A stretch of 64,000 bases of DNA from Eumeta japonica (Eukaryota > Arthropoda > Insecta > Lepidoptera > Psychidae). Positions within the stretch are counted from its first letter, which is position 1, and every line of letters starts with the position of its first letter. The notes below the pieces were generated by a model, which did no database searches, was not told the DNA's origin, and saw only the letters and a program-made list of their open reading frames with translations. Both the position numbers and the translations under genes were made by a program. The stretch covers positions 62,001-126,000 of the forward strand of contig BGZK01001411.1 of NCBI GenBank assembly GCA_005406025.1. The letters are read 5' to 3'. Positions 12,080 through 22,836 of the stretch are shown here, in pieces.

Positions 12080-12290
12080 TTATCTTCATAAAATTTATCC
12101 TCATCGGATTCAAGCTTCGTTCAAACCAAAATCCGCCACTGGATGGTAGTCTGATGAAGGATTCTGAAGAATGAAAATGGAATATTCTAATGGTTACCAG
12201 TTAACCATTAGAGTGTAGCTTCATCAAGATCATTTTCATATTTCCAATAAACTTGGTGACGAGAGCCTTATAATGAAAAATGTAAATAGT
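12080..12290. repeat. Single dispersed unit of a ~130-bp repeat family
   Basis: It contains TCTGATGAAGGATTCTG, AATGGTTACCAGTTAACCAT, CATATTTCCAATAAACTTGG and TGACGAGAGCCTTATAATG. The same words in the same order form the tandem units at 56130-56510, including AATGGTTACCAG and GGTGACGAGGGCCTGAT. Confidence 0.5.
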
Positions 12291-14965
12291 AAAACTTTTA
12301 AAGTGGACAGAAAAAAAATGTAACTGTGTATTCGGAATGAATTAAATAAAATGCTTATTAGCATATTAAATTGATTTGAGTTAAAATCAATTTAATTTGC
12401 TCATAAACATTGGGTTAGTTGGTTACATACACGTTCGGGATTCACATTTATCATATGAATGGATATCCATGTTTAACGTTTAATACATTTCAAAGTAAAT
12501 CCATTTCCATTTCTATCAGTACCTTTATCGAGCACCTGAATTATCATCTAGAAAACAAAAGTACAATCGACAGAATTAAAGAAAACAATTTTATGTTATC
12601 CTACTCAATTTAACGTAAATCCTACGTAAGTAATGCCTTTGACCAAAATACTTTTAATAATATCGTACGTAATATATTTTATTATGATGTCAAAAATATA
12701 CGTATTGCTGTTTTTAGCTCTTATAATACCTAATTAAATATTTGACTACATCAGGAATTATAATGTACTTCTCTATCATATTTTATTGCGGCCTTAATTT
12801 TCATTGAAATTTTGTCCAAATTTATAAACGTTTTATATATAATAAATTGTTAATAAATGCACGTTCACGAACTAATTTCAATGTTATAGTAGTTCATAAA
12901 ATTAATTAAAAAATAACTGTAAAAACCTGTTTAAATTTCTTAGATAATAGAAATATGTAGTATAAAACTTTATATATTTGAGATGGTTAAGCTTCAGTGC
13001 CATGACAAATTAATATTGCAATGCATACCTCAATAACAATTCAATTGCCGAAAGTTCAATGGCGTATTAAGGCATTCACGATTTGTGTTCATTGTTCTAC
13101 GAGCCGAAGATAATATTAATAAAGGTATTCACACAACGAAACACCTCAAGTTCAATTGTTTGTCTGTTCTTCAAAGGTCTGGTCGCATCAAGGATTTTTA
13201 AAATAAGTATAGACACCCGTTAGCAGCTATTACGGCCAATTGTCATATTTGAGATAGATAAAAGACCCCCGATGAGTAAAAGCGAATCAAAAAATTGTAA
13301 TAAAAAAAGGAAAACTCGGTACAGTTTATTTTAAGATGGCCAAACATTAAAAACTCAATCATACGTCATCTATAATGGTATTTACTAAGGCAGATACAAA
13401 AAAAAAACTTAAATATTATTTTTTTTTCGTGGCAAATGTAACAAGCTTCTGCGTCTTGATTATTATTCGAATTATTTAGTAAAGTATGATTTAACTGTGT
13501 TTTTTTGTTACGATAGAAATAATTTATTTAAAAACATAAACAATAAGAGTAATGGTTTTTTGAAGCGTTTTGTTTACACGCCCTATTCGTTTTTTGATTT
13601 ATTCGACTAATACCGTTTTCATTGAATTTCATGCGACTTTATTCATAATATATTTTTAGATTTTAAAAACATTTTATCCGTTGGGATCAGATGACGATTT
13701 TTACGAATATAAAGCTATAAATATACTATAAATACAAATATTCGTAAAAATTTATGCACACGTAGAAGAGTCGATCAAAAACAGATCTTATCGGGAACAT
13801 GTTCGATTCCTTAATGATGATCGAAACCGGGACCAGTATCAAGATCGGGCTCGCGGTTTCTATCAAATAGCGTCCGGATCGTTATCACTAGCGAAGAGTC
13901 CGCGCCGTGCATTGACGACCAGTGAAACGAGATATTAACAATGAATTTCAAAATAAACAAAGAGTTTTAAACTACGTCCCTCATGCCATGGGAAACATGC
14001 AGTAGTTCCGACATCTTTCTTTGTATAGCGTACTGTAAAGAGATTGCTTATTTTGTGGTAACGTTTCATAACTTAATTAGCTAACTTTATTGCTATCTTA
14101 GGAATAAAATTCAATGACTTTGTAAATTTTATAAGTTTCATTGTGTTCAAAATAATGGAAAACGTAAAAAAGAATTTCAGTTATTTTATCATTAACTTTA
14201 TTGAAATTAATTTATTGTATGACATAAGAAGAAAGGATGCAACGGTTTGTCTTAAGCTGATGTCGGGTGTATTATCAACAAGTCCTTCGTCTGTAATGCA
14301 ATAAAGGTCAAATGTGTTGCAGACAGAGTATCGTACTTTTACTAAGAACTACCAAAAGTATTCGTTAAAGGTCATACAGGTGAAAGCATCTTCTTCGTTG
14401 CGAGCTAATGGAGTCTCACCAAACCATTCAAGACTAGTTAAATAACTTGACGATGAGCTGAGAATGAGACAATAAGAAATTGGAAATCGGAGGCTAATGT
14501 TACAGCTGTTTCCCTAAGAAACGTTTGTTTATGAATGTATCTAGATCGATTCCGATGGTTTCATAAAGAATTAAGTTTCAGTATGACGACTAAATGGCGA
14601 ATTGACATCTTAGTGATTTAAAGGTGAAATCCATAGGGGGCAGCGTATGGTTAGAAGCAAATTGAAATCAAATTTAAGTCAGTAAGGTGTTGTATGACGA
14701 AAACTATTTCTTAAATTACTGTTAATAATCGAAATCCCTACAATTTTCATTTCGAACCCTATTCATCAATACCATGTATAATCACAAAATATATACAAAA
14801 CCGTGGATATACTGGATAGGGGAAAATTTTTTTCGTATTTTTAGGAAAAGTTGCAGTAAAATCTCTTTGGTTGTTCTGTTGGGCGAATTTGGCTAGATTG
14901 GATACCATTAGATATATAATATTTTAGAAAAAGAAAAATAAAAAGTAAAGAAAAACGATAGAAAA
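12291..14965. other. Non-coding stretch with scattered repeat remnants
   Basis: Mostly AT-rich. A GATCG-rich segment at about 13755-13915 includes AAACCGGGACCAGTATCAAG and resembles the repeats near 9775 and 34261. No supported gene was found. Confidence 0.45.
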
Positions 14966-15660
14966 ATGGCGAGACGCCAGATAGGCAGACAGGCGAGATA
15001 CGCTCGGTTCCCACACGAGCTCATTGAAAGAAATGTAACGAATCGTGTACTCACAAGCTCTTCTATATTGAAATGTCATGAAACTAAACCGTTTTTTAAG
15101 ATATTATTCACTGGTGATGAAAAATGGATTACCTCCGACAAGAACGTGTGAAAAAGATCATGGTCAAAAGACAAGCAAGTTCCACTGGCTATAGCGAAAC
15201 GCGGAATAACTCGCAATAACTTGATGTAATGTGTATGGTGGTACTGGAAGAGCATTATTCATTGAGCTGTTACTATCGAAAAAAATTATGAATTTGGATT
15301 TCTACTTCCAACAGCTGATGAGACTCTGATAAATAGACACAAAAAGCCGGAATTTACTAACAGAAAGTGTGCAGTTTTTCACCATGATAACGCCTGACTA
15401 CATATATCTTTAACCACAACAAATATTGAGAGAATTTGGTTGGAAATTGTTAATGCATCCACCATATAGTCCTGACATTGCACCTGTATATTTTCACTTG
15501 TTTCGGTTTCTTCAGAATTCTTTAGATAGTGTGAGGTTAATATCGAGAGAGGACTATAAAAACCAATTAATGGTCTTAGTTTTTTGATCAGAAGTCCTAA
15601 AATTTCTGCAACAATGATGTTATGTAACTACCTAAAAATAGTAACAAGTTGTTGAATAAA
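14966..15660 (+). pseudogene. Mariner transposase relic A, 5'-truncated
   Basis: Tc1/mariner superfamily transposase, a cut-and-paste enzyme of the DDE/D type. The leading frame (14966-15151) contains FPHELIERN and FTGDEKWI, the region around the first catalytic aspartate. Beyond a stop, and with frame changes, the same strand still encodes RSWSK, FHHDNA around the second aspartate, HPPYSPDIAPVYF with the third, and a decayed C-terminus ending near 15660. The N-terminal helix-turn-helix half is missing. Stops and frameshifts show it is dead. It is clearly related, at the DNA level, to relic B on the other strand 2 kb away. Confidence 0.85.
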
Positions 15661-15932
15661 ATGTCATATATATATTATAATTAAATGTAAATAAAATGCG
15701 ATGAAACATTTTATTTAATTTGTATATGAAATACGAAATTACTTTTTTCCAGACTCTAAATAAATAACAATTTCATAAAAAACTTTGATATTCAGGTGGT
15801 TGTGTCAATTTTTATTAAGATTACACACCCACCTTAATTAAATAATCTTTAACAGTTCTCTAAACTAAATACTTAAAATTATATTCTTTAGCTAATATGG
15901 TAGATTTTCGACTCATTAATGGACATCCCTAG

Positions 15933-16070
15933 TTCAGTCTGGTGGTAATCGAAAACTCAAATGCTGCTGAGTTATCAACTATCAACTACAAAGTCAACGG
16001 AAGTGTTGACGAATATGAATACAACGAACTAGAAGATAATATGGATCCTGATAAGGAGGAAATCTATTAA
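15933..16070 (+). CDS. Possible terminal exon of unknown gene
   Basis: After a CATCCCTAG acceptor-like sequence, one frame is open for 45 codons to TAA at 16068-16070. It includes VVIENSNAAELST and an acidic end (EYNELEDNMDPDKEEIY). AATAAA follows 21 bases after the stop (16091-16096). No family is recognised and no upstream exon was found. It lies between mariner relics and may belong to another element or be chance. Confidence 0.2.
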   Translation, partial: FSLVVIENSNAAELSTINYKVNGSVDEYEYNELEDNMDPDKEEIY

Positions 16071-16639
16071 TAAGTTTTTGACTAGAGACAAATAAATCCA
16101 CTCGTTTTGAACTTCTGTCATTACGCAATGGCTCGGTTCCGGACTTTATTACCGCACATTAAAAATTCCAAATACGACCTGGCCTAAGGCTAGCTTTTAG
16201 AGGTAATAAAATTTGTGTGTTACATGCTATGGTCAACTTGGTTGTGATAGAAAAATAGGCCGTCTCGAGGGGTGAAACATCACATTCTCACGGAACAGCT
16301 ACGAGGAAACAATGCTTCCGCTATTGCCTTTTTACAACTAAGTGAGAATTCCAGTAGGCCTCCTCTCTTCTGATTTTCTCCATCAGCTCTATCCCCCTTT
16401 CTTTCATTAGATATCCTGTTCTTTCCCAAGAGGGCGGTAATGAACCTGGTCTGTGATGACTCGCCTGATCTTTTGCCTCTCAAATAGGTAATAAAAAACC
16501 CCATCCGATTCTATACTGCTAATATTGTAAATGCAAAAGCTTGTAAGGATGAATTAAAGTTTGTTAGTTTTCACGCAAAACTGAATTTTCATAAAACTCT
16601 ACAGTAATATTCAATAAAAAGTGAGTATGAGTATATTTG
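16071..16639. other. Non-coding stretch between mariner relics
   Basis: It includes a GC-richer segment at about 16260-16510 that is open on the minus strand (75 codons, GGLLEFSLSCKKAIAEA) but matches no known family. Confidence 0.4.
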
Positions 16640-17116
16640 CCGTAGCTTTCAGTGAATGTCATTTTATTTTTGGACGCAATCGACTTTTAGCATAATACAC
16701 TCGGCATATGTTTTTCCTATGAATTTTTTTATTAAAAAATCTCTTTATCCTGAGAACCTATAAAGTCCTGTACTGCAGCGTCTACTGCTTTATCATCTTA
16801 GACTCTGTGCCCATTCAGGTACTCCTTCAATTTTGGAAATAGATGGAAATCACTAAAGGCAAAGTCGAATAAACATGGAAGATACTCAAATATTTCAAAG
16901 CCAGCATCTCGAATTACAACCACAGTATCGGCGGACCTATGAGCGGAGGCATTATCTTGTCAGAACAAAACAATTTTTACTAGTTTGCCTCACTGTTACA
17001 TTCAAATTTTTGAATGAAACAGCGAGGTTTTGAATGAACACAATTTTTTATTTGTTCTGCATACAAACAGCACGTAACATCAGTTCTATGGTAAAGATAT
17101 TTTCTCATGACTATCC

Positions 17117-17119
<3 letters not shown>
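16640..17119 (-). pseudogene. Mariner transposase relic C (3' part, different subfamily)
   Basis: Read on the minus strand, this encodes a decayed DNASAHRSADTVVVIRDAG segment, then FEIFEYL, SDFHLFPKLKEYLNGH and AVDAAVQDFIGSQDK, the C-terminal half of a mariner transposase. The DNASAHRS spelling and long LKEYL region differ from the HHDNxRPHTS form of relics A and B, so this is another subfamily. Several stops interrupt it. Its upstream part (about 16980-17119) carries LYHRTDVT and YAEQIKN and meets relic B at a TA microsatellite. Confidence 0.75.

Positions 17120-17153
<34 letters not shown>
17120..17153. repeat. TA microsatellite, 17 units
   Basis: An uninterrupted alternating T/A run sits exactly at the junction of two mariner relics of different subfamilies on the same strand. 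Confidence 0.95.
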
Positions 17154-17156
<3 letters not shown>

Positions 17157-17890
17157 GGATGAATTAACACTCCGACGAAACTCTCTCAATTTCTGATTGG
17201 CTAAAGATGTGTGTGGTCTGGTGTTGTCATGGTGAAAAACCACACCCTTTCTGTTGATTTATTCCGGCCGTTTCATCTCTACTTCTTGCTTGTGTTTCAT
17301 AAGGGAAGTAGAGATCCTAATCGATGGTTTTGCTCGGTAGTAAAAGCTCATAATGAATAAAACCCTTTCAATACCACCATACATATAGCATCAACTTATT
17401 GCGAGTTAATCTGGGTTTCGCTGTAGTCTGTGGAGCTTGCTTGCCTTTTGACCATGATCTTTTTCGCATGTTCTTATCGTAGGTAATCTAATTTTCATCA
17501 CCAGTGATCAATCTTTTCAAAAACGGTTCGGTTTGATTACCTTTCAATGGAGGATCGCAAATGAGTATACAATTCATTAGATTTCTTTCAGTGAGCTCGT
17601 GTGGAATTCAAGTATCGAGCTTTTTTGTATATCCAGCTTTTTTAAAATGGGTCACAACTGTTTTGTGGTTAATCCCCAGCTCTTCAGTTACGTCACAAGA
17701 ACTAATATACTAAGCTTGCTTTACTTTTTGTGAAAATAGCAGCGACTTTATCCGTAACAGGTCGACCAGAGCGAGGTTCGTTTTAGACATTAAAATTACT
17801 GAACCCAAAACGCTTGAATCAGTTTTGTGCTACTCTTACCGACGCTGCATTGCGTCCATAAATGTCATGATTTTTTTTTAAGCTTATGTC
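17154..17890 (-). pseudogene. Mariner transposase relic B (5' two thirds)
   Basis: Minus-strand reading gives a decayed N-terminal region, then VTEELGINHKTVVTHFKKAG (the second DNA-binding helix-turn-helix), IPHELTERNLMN, ITGDEN around the first catalytic aspartate with W lost, RSWSKGKQAP and FHHDNTRPHTSLA around the second aspartate. The third catalytic aspartate region is absent because the sequence runs into the TA repeat at 17120-17153. Multiple stops and shifts make it non-functional. It is closely similar to relic A in the same regions. Confidence 0.85.
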
Positions 17891-19061
17891 GCATTTTTCT
17901 CTATATTTGTAATAAAACTTCAAATATATCGATTTTATATGTTAGACTGACTCCTTTTGGTGGACATAAAAACAATAAAAAAATGGCTGGACACGTTTTG
18001 GCTTCATATTTCTCTCTTTTTTTTTAATGTCATATATTTAATGGAGTCAGAACTGGCTAGATACAAACAGCAAAACCAAATAGATTTCACTGCAATATTT
18101 TACTTATTGAAATACGAAAAACTCTTTCGCCGACCTAATAGTAGTATAATATATATAAGAAGCGTAGCCACGTCGTTCTGTATCGCACTGTATAATTAAA
18201 ATGGAGCATTAAAGTTATTAGGATTATCATAAATTACACATTTTACGTGGGACGGCTTTTTGATAGTGATCAAATATCGAAACCGATGCGGTCGATGATT
18301 AGTCAAACTTTTAAATATTTAAATCGATAACGCTTATGAAATATACCTTCAGCGAATCAATCAAGATAAAGTTGGAACAATTAAATTACGTTTAAAAACT
18401 AAAGTATTAATTTTTTTAACAAAATGTACTATACTATATCATTTTCATATATTAATGTTGTTTAAAAAATTAGAATCAAACTTAACTACATGTTCATAAT
18501 TTCCTCAATTTTTCTCTATTGAAATATTATAAACTAACCTTTTCTTTTACATTAGAGAAAAAAATGATTGAAAACAGTCTTGAAGCCGATTTCTCATAAC
18601 TATAAGAAATAAAATTTAAATATTAAATAAGTATATGTTGTAGCAGTTTAAGTTGTAAAAGAAAACGAAAAAAAAATTAAAAACTGTATTTTTGCACCAG
18701 CAAATAAGATGAGGACAGCAACACTCAGATAGACACGAAATCAGAGACAATTTATAATAAGCTTAAACAATTGTAGATGTAAATAAAACAGAAAGTAAAA
18801 ATTGAATGTAATGATTATACTCATAAGTCAACTATTTCGTTTGTCTTCTCTCTCCATTTAATTTATATTTAAAGATGAGGCGGTTTCTCATTAGATTTCA
18901 CCAGCAATGAAGATTAAAATTGTCAATTAAAAGTCATTTCGACACTTCTACATCGAGGCAGCAGAAGGTAGTCCCAAAAATTGAATTCAATTTTTAAGCT
19001 TAAACTTCATTGATTTCACAACATTCGTTTTATTGTCGAAACCTTGCGAGTTCTAATTTAC
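17891..19061. other. Non-coding stretch
   Basis: AT-rich sequence with no recognised gene. Short overlapping frames near 17957-18199 have no identifiable content. Confidence 0.45.
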
Positions 19062-19485
19062 CAGTTTCATATTTCTAGGAACAGTGGCTGCGGTTTCAAT
19101 ACCACGTGAATCACTGGGTGACGACACATCGCACCTGTCTCTTGCGCTGAACTTTGGCATGACCGATTTTTTAAACATAGAAATCATGTCGCGGCCTTTG
19201 AAATAAGAAAAAAAAAATGCAATTAGGTACGATGACGTAGCAATGATTTTGCGATAGTGTTCTAAAACATACCTCATATTTTCTGTGAGCCTTTTCTTAC
19301 TGGAAGCTTTCGTGTAAAATGTACATTTGACAGATGCAATATTAAAGCGTGAACTTTAACATCTTCTAAATATTGTACACAAAGTCTTCTTATAGCACCC
19401 CCATTTCTTTCTGTCCTTTTTAATGCTAATATATTATCTATGATGTTTATAAAGTTACATAGTCGTATGCAATTTTTGCAAACTT
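19062..19485 (-). pseudogene. Possible two-exon fragment with an in-frame TGA
   Basis: Exon A (19273-19485) follows a branch-like TCTAAT and a GTCTATAG acceptor, is open in only one frame (VCKNCIRLCNF ... HLSNVHFTRK) and ends GAG followed by a GTATGT donor. Exon B (19062-19195) follows a long pyrimidine tract ending TTTCAAAG and reads RDMISMFKKSV ... SPSDSRGIETAATVP up to CTG before GTAAAT. The phases agree (phase 1) across a 77-base intron, but the last full codon of exon A is TGA, which would stop translation one codon before the junction. I recognise no family. It may be a decayed gene or transposon piece, or chance. Confidence 0.25.
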
Positions 19486-19495
19486 CTATAGACAA

Positions 19496-21185
19496 ATTAG
19501 ACGTTTTTCAGGTAAGAAAATTTTATGAGTTCGCGATACCGCCACCGACACGCTAATGCTGTATATGTGAAAATCTATTTTTGCGTACTATTTATGCATG
19601 TTTTTTATATGAGTGAAATTTTATGAGTTCGCGACGTCGACATGCTAATGGCAGCATTTTTGAATTGACATTATACGTGAAAACTTTGAAATTACATTCT
19701 TAAATTTAATTAAAATACAACATTATTGTTGTTTCGTTCAATTTAAAAGCTTTGCAATTCCAACCTTAATATGCACATTGACCTTTATTTCATATTTACT
19801 TGGCTGACACAGCAACTCATCTGTATTGAATATAATTGTTAACTCTTAGTACCGATACATGTAATAATTAGAGTAACGTCAATAATTTCATTTACAAATT
19901 ACGATTTTTTAATTTTTGATATTAACACTAATTTGTAAATTTCAAAATAACCACTGTTATTTAATAGTTTTCATTTTTCAGTTCTGCTGGAGTTCAATGA
20001 CTTTCCATATTTTTGTTCATATTATCTCATTTACGTTCAAGAACATAAGAGAAGTTCAAGACAGGAACAAGAACAAGACAAGTTCAAGAACTTGAAATTA
20101 CTAGCGTACATTAGATAGTAAAATTGCAATTAAATAAAAAATAATAATAAAAGTCGTTATAATAGAAAAGCGAGTTGCCTTAAAGCACGTGGTTATCGGA
20201 CGGGCAATCGACCAATGAATTTTTAACTGAAGCAGAATTTAATCGTTCCGTTCCCTGGGAAGCAAGTTAGGGCATTGCTCCCGGATGTTCTTCCCGTATT
20301 GGTGACAGCGACGACAGTAGTCACCAGCGGCGCCCGATAGGCCGCGCTACAAGCTTCTAGAATACCCTCCACTTAAAAAGAAGATTGTGAAAGGACACGC
20401 GTCTGCAATGTGGTGATACAAACAAAATATCAATAGAACTAATGTGTTTAAAGAAATGTATTTTTTATTCATTTATATATTAATAGCAGTCAACTAGACA
20501 TCGTACATTAAAAGGATGTTATCAATAACAACAATTTATGTTTCAAAAAGGCTCTTCTAATATTTCATAAAATACAAGTTAAAACAAATTATTATTGTCC
20601 TGATAAAGTTTTTAATACGCGCTAACGATGTTTTTTGTCACTTAATTGTGTAGTTTAAACTTTACAAATATAAGAAGTGAAATAAATAATTTCAATGAAC
20701 GAATAACTTGGTTTAATGAACTTTTAAAACAAAAGGTGCTCAAATTAAAATCAACTCTATACTTTGAAAAAATTTAGAACATCTAACTCATTTAACAATT
20801 TTTGAGCCTTCGCAGACAAAAGTAAACCAAACCGGTACTTTTTTAATATATATTTTTTATATTTTTATATATTTTCGCCATCTTTCGATATGTCGCAACC
20901 TTATAATCTCGCCATTTTTATTAAATTCTCATTATAATGTATAGACAGGTGTCATATGAATTTCTTGTTTTACAAGTCTTGTAAACCGCCATATGAATTT
21001 CTAAAGTAATTATGAATTTTTTTGCTTTTGACACTCTATCGTATGGGGCATGGATGGATAACTAATTGAAAACTTTTTAAGTAATCCACATCTAAATTGT
21101 ACACTATATGTTTTACGAAAATTGTTAGGTGTATATATCATTCACATATGTAAACTTGAGGCGATATTAATTTCGACCAATTAAT
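19496..21185. other. Non-coding stretch
   Basis: No supported gene. GC content rises briefly at 20180-20360 without a recognisable product. Confidence 0.45.
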
Positions 21186-21452
21186 TCAAATTTGATAACC
21201 TGTTTCATGTAACTTTAGTGCAATTGCTAATTCTTTTCTATTGTTTGGATGGAACCCTGGATGAAGGATTTTGATTCCTAGCTTGGTCAATGCTTCATAA
21301 ATTTCGATTTCTTTAAGTACATAGCGAAAAACTATCTCAAAAGAACTACGTGTACAATTAAAATGCGTTATTTTGTTTAATGTATGTGGTTGTAGCAATG
21401 GAAAACACCGGCCAAATTCGAGTTGTGTCATACACGACGGGGTTCGTGCCAT
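21186..21452 (-). CDS. Unassigned 88-codon open frame
   Basis: An ATG-initiated frame in AT-rich surroundings. It contains QLEFGRCFPLLQPH, LTKLGIKILHPGFHPNN and ends KLHETGYQI. It has no signal peptide, no membrane segment and no motif I recognise. A transposon remnant is the likeliest alternative. Listed because its composition is less biased than that of random AT-rich frames. Confidence 0.15.
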   Translation of the reverse strand: MARTPSCMTQLEFGRCFPLLQPHTLNKITHFNCTRSSFEIVFRYVLKEIEIYEALTKLGIKILHPGFHPNNRKELAIALKLHETGYQI

Positions 21453-22079
21453 AGTATAATATTGAACACTACTACTTTTTAAAAATAGTTAGTGAAAAAC
21501 CAGATCAATTTTAAGATTGAATAAAAACTACGGAAAAATAGGTTTCTTCCATGGGGAGGCTTTTCATTTTATCTTCATGCTTACATTATATTATCTATAG
21601 TAATTCATACTTTGTGAATATTTCAAGGGTTTTTCTATTCTTATTTTGACGTGACAACGTCTTAAATTAGGTTGCGGCTGGGAGTCACTTATGAAAAAGT
21701 GTAACGCTCGGTAACGTAACGATGAGTCACCGAACGAGAGAGAGGCCCGCCGAATGCCTTGCGTCTCTCTCCCACTCAACTATGATCGGTCTGCCGCGCG
21801 CGCAGCACTAGAGAATTAGTGCATAGCTTGCAAATGTATTGCAAGTTATTGTATGTATATTTGTATATAAATACGTATGTATGTGTAAAGGTAAAAATAA
21901 AATTTTGTTAATATGAAATTCAGTGCGAGATTCTTTGTATAAATTAATGTTTTAAATATAATTCTTTGTATAAATAAATGTTTTAAATTGTTACTATTAT
22001 TTCATCCTTCTTCCTACTATACGAATGAATATTCACATTAAAATGATTTTACCATTCAAAGTCGTTGTCACGTAAAACT
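21453..22079. other. Non-coding upstream region of cuticle gene 1
   Basis: No gene. It includes a duplicated 'attctttgtataaat(t/a)aatgtttta' unit at about 21931-21987. Confidence 0.5.
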
Positions 22080-22300
22080 TTCGCCCGTATACCGACTTTT
22101 TTAAAATTGAGTACAAACGCCAAAAAAACAGGTTTCTTGCACGGGGTCCGTTTCCACACTGTGGAAACTTCGACTGTCTACTTCTAATGGATCATGAGAT
22201 ACAATCAATTGACACACAGACTGACGAACAGACAAACGGTCAGACTGGCGAACAGTGGAGGCTTAGTAATAAGATCTCGTTGAAACCTTTTGGATGCGAA
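22080..22300 (+). repeat. Fragment resembling the end of the 'GGGTTCCG' repeat family
   Basis: A run of ACAGACTGACGAACAGACA-like words is followed by CAGTGGAGGCTTAGTAATA, which matches the CGGAGTCTTAGTAATAGGG end segment I recall from moth repeats. Confidence 0.35.
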
Positions 22301-22641
22301 ATTATAAAAGCGTACCGTATTAAAAGTACTGAAGCAATTTGATTCCTGCAATATTTTGAAGAGAGACAAATTTTTACTCCCTTAAATAATTTAGATGGCT
22401 TGGTTCCCTCTTATAATCAAGACTTAAAACGTACATTTCAGTAGTCGCAAGTGCATTATCTGACCACGAGAAACTGACGCGAAACCCATACAGGGTTCAT
22501 CGAATCCGCTGAAATTACAGTTATCAATTATCTTTACGACAACACGATCCGGCGACGGCCCGTAGACTGCCCGTAGATCAAATAACGGAATTTAACCTTT
22601 CGACCGTCCGTCCGTCGCGCCGGCCGAGATCCTCTTTGCCC

Positions 22642-22649
22642 TATAAAAG
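22642..22649 (+). promoter_or_regulatory. Upstream TATA-like box of cuticle gene 1
   Basis: TATAAAAG in a GC-rich context, followed at once by TTACGTCACG. It lies 108 bases upstream of the main TATA box and may serve an alternative start site. Confidence 0.35.
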
Positions 22650-22749
22650 TTACGTCACGAAGAAAAAAAAGATCTAACGTCGGGGTCGGCGCGGGCGTGG
22701 TGCAGCACACGAGTCAAGTTCGCCGATGTGAGATTGCACCCGGCCGCGG

Positions 22750-22757
22750 TATAAAAG
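22750..22757 (+). promoter_or_regulatory. TATA box of cuticle gene 1
   Basis: TATAAAAG lies 87 bases before the start codon at 22837. Standard spacing puts transcription start near 22780, giving a 5' leader of roughly 55 bases. Confidence 0.75.
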
Positions 22758-22836
22758 TAGGGGGCGTCGTGTTCGCGACGCACTCGCTCCTGCAGCTCGC
22801 CGCGCGCACGTTCGGAGGTTACACACGCTTGCGAAA

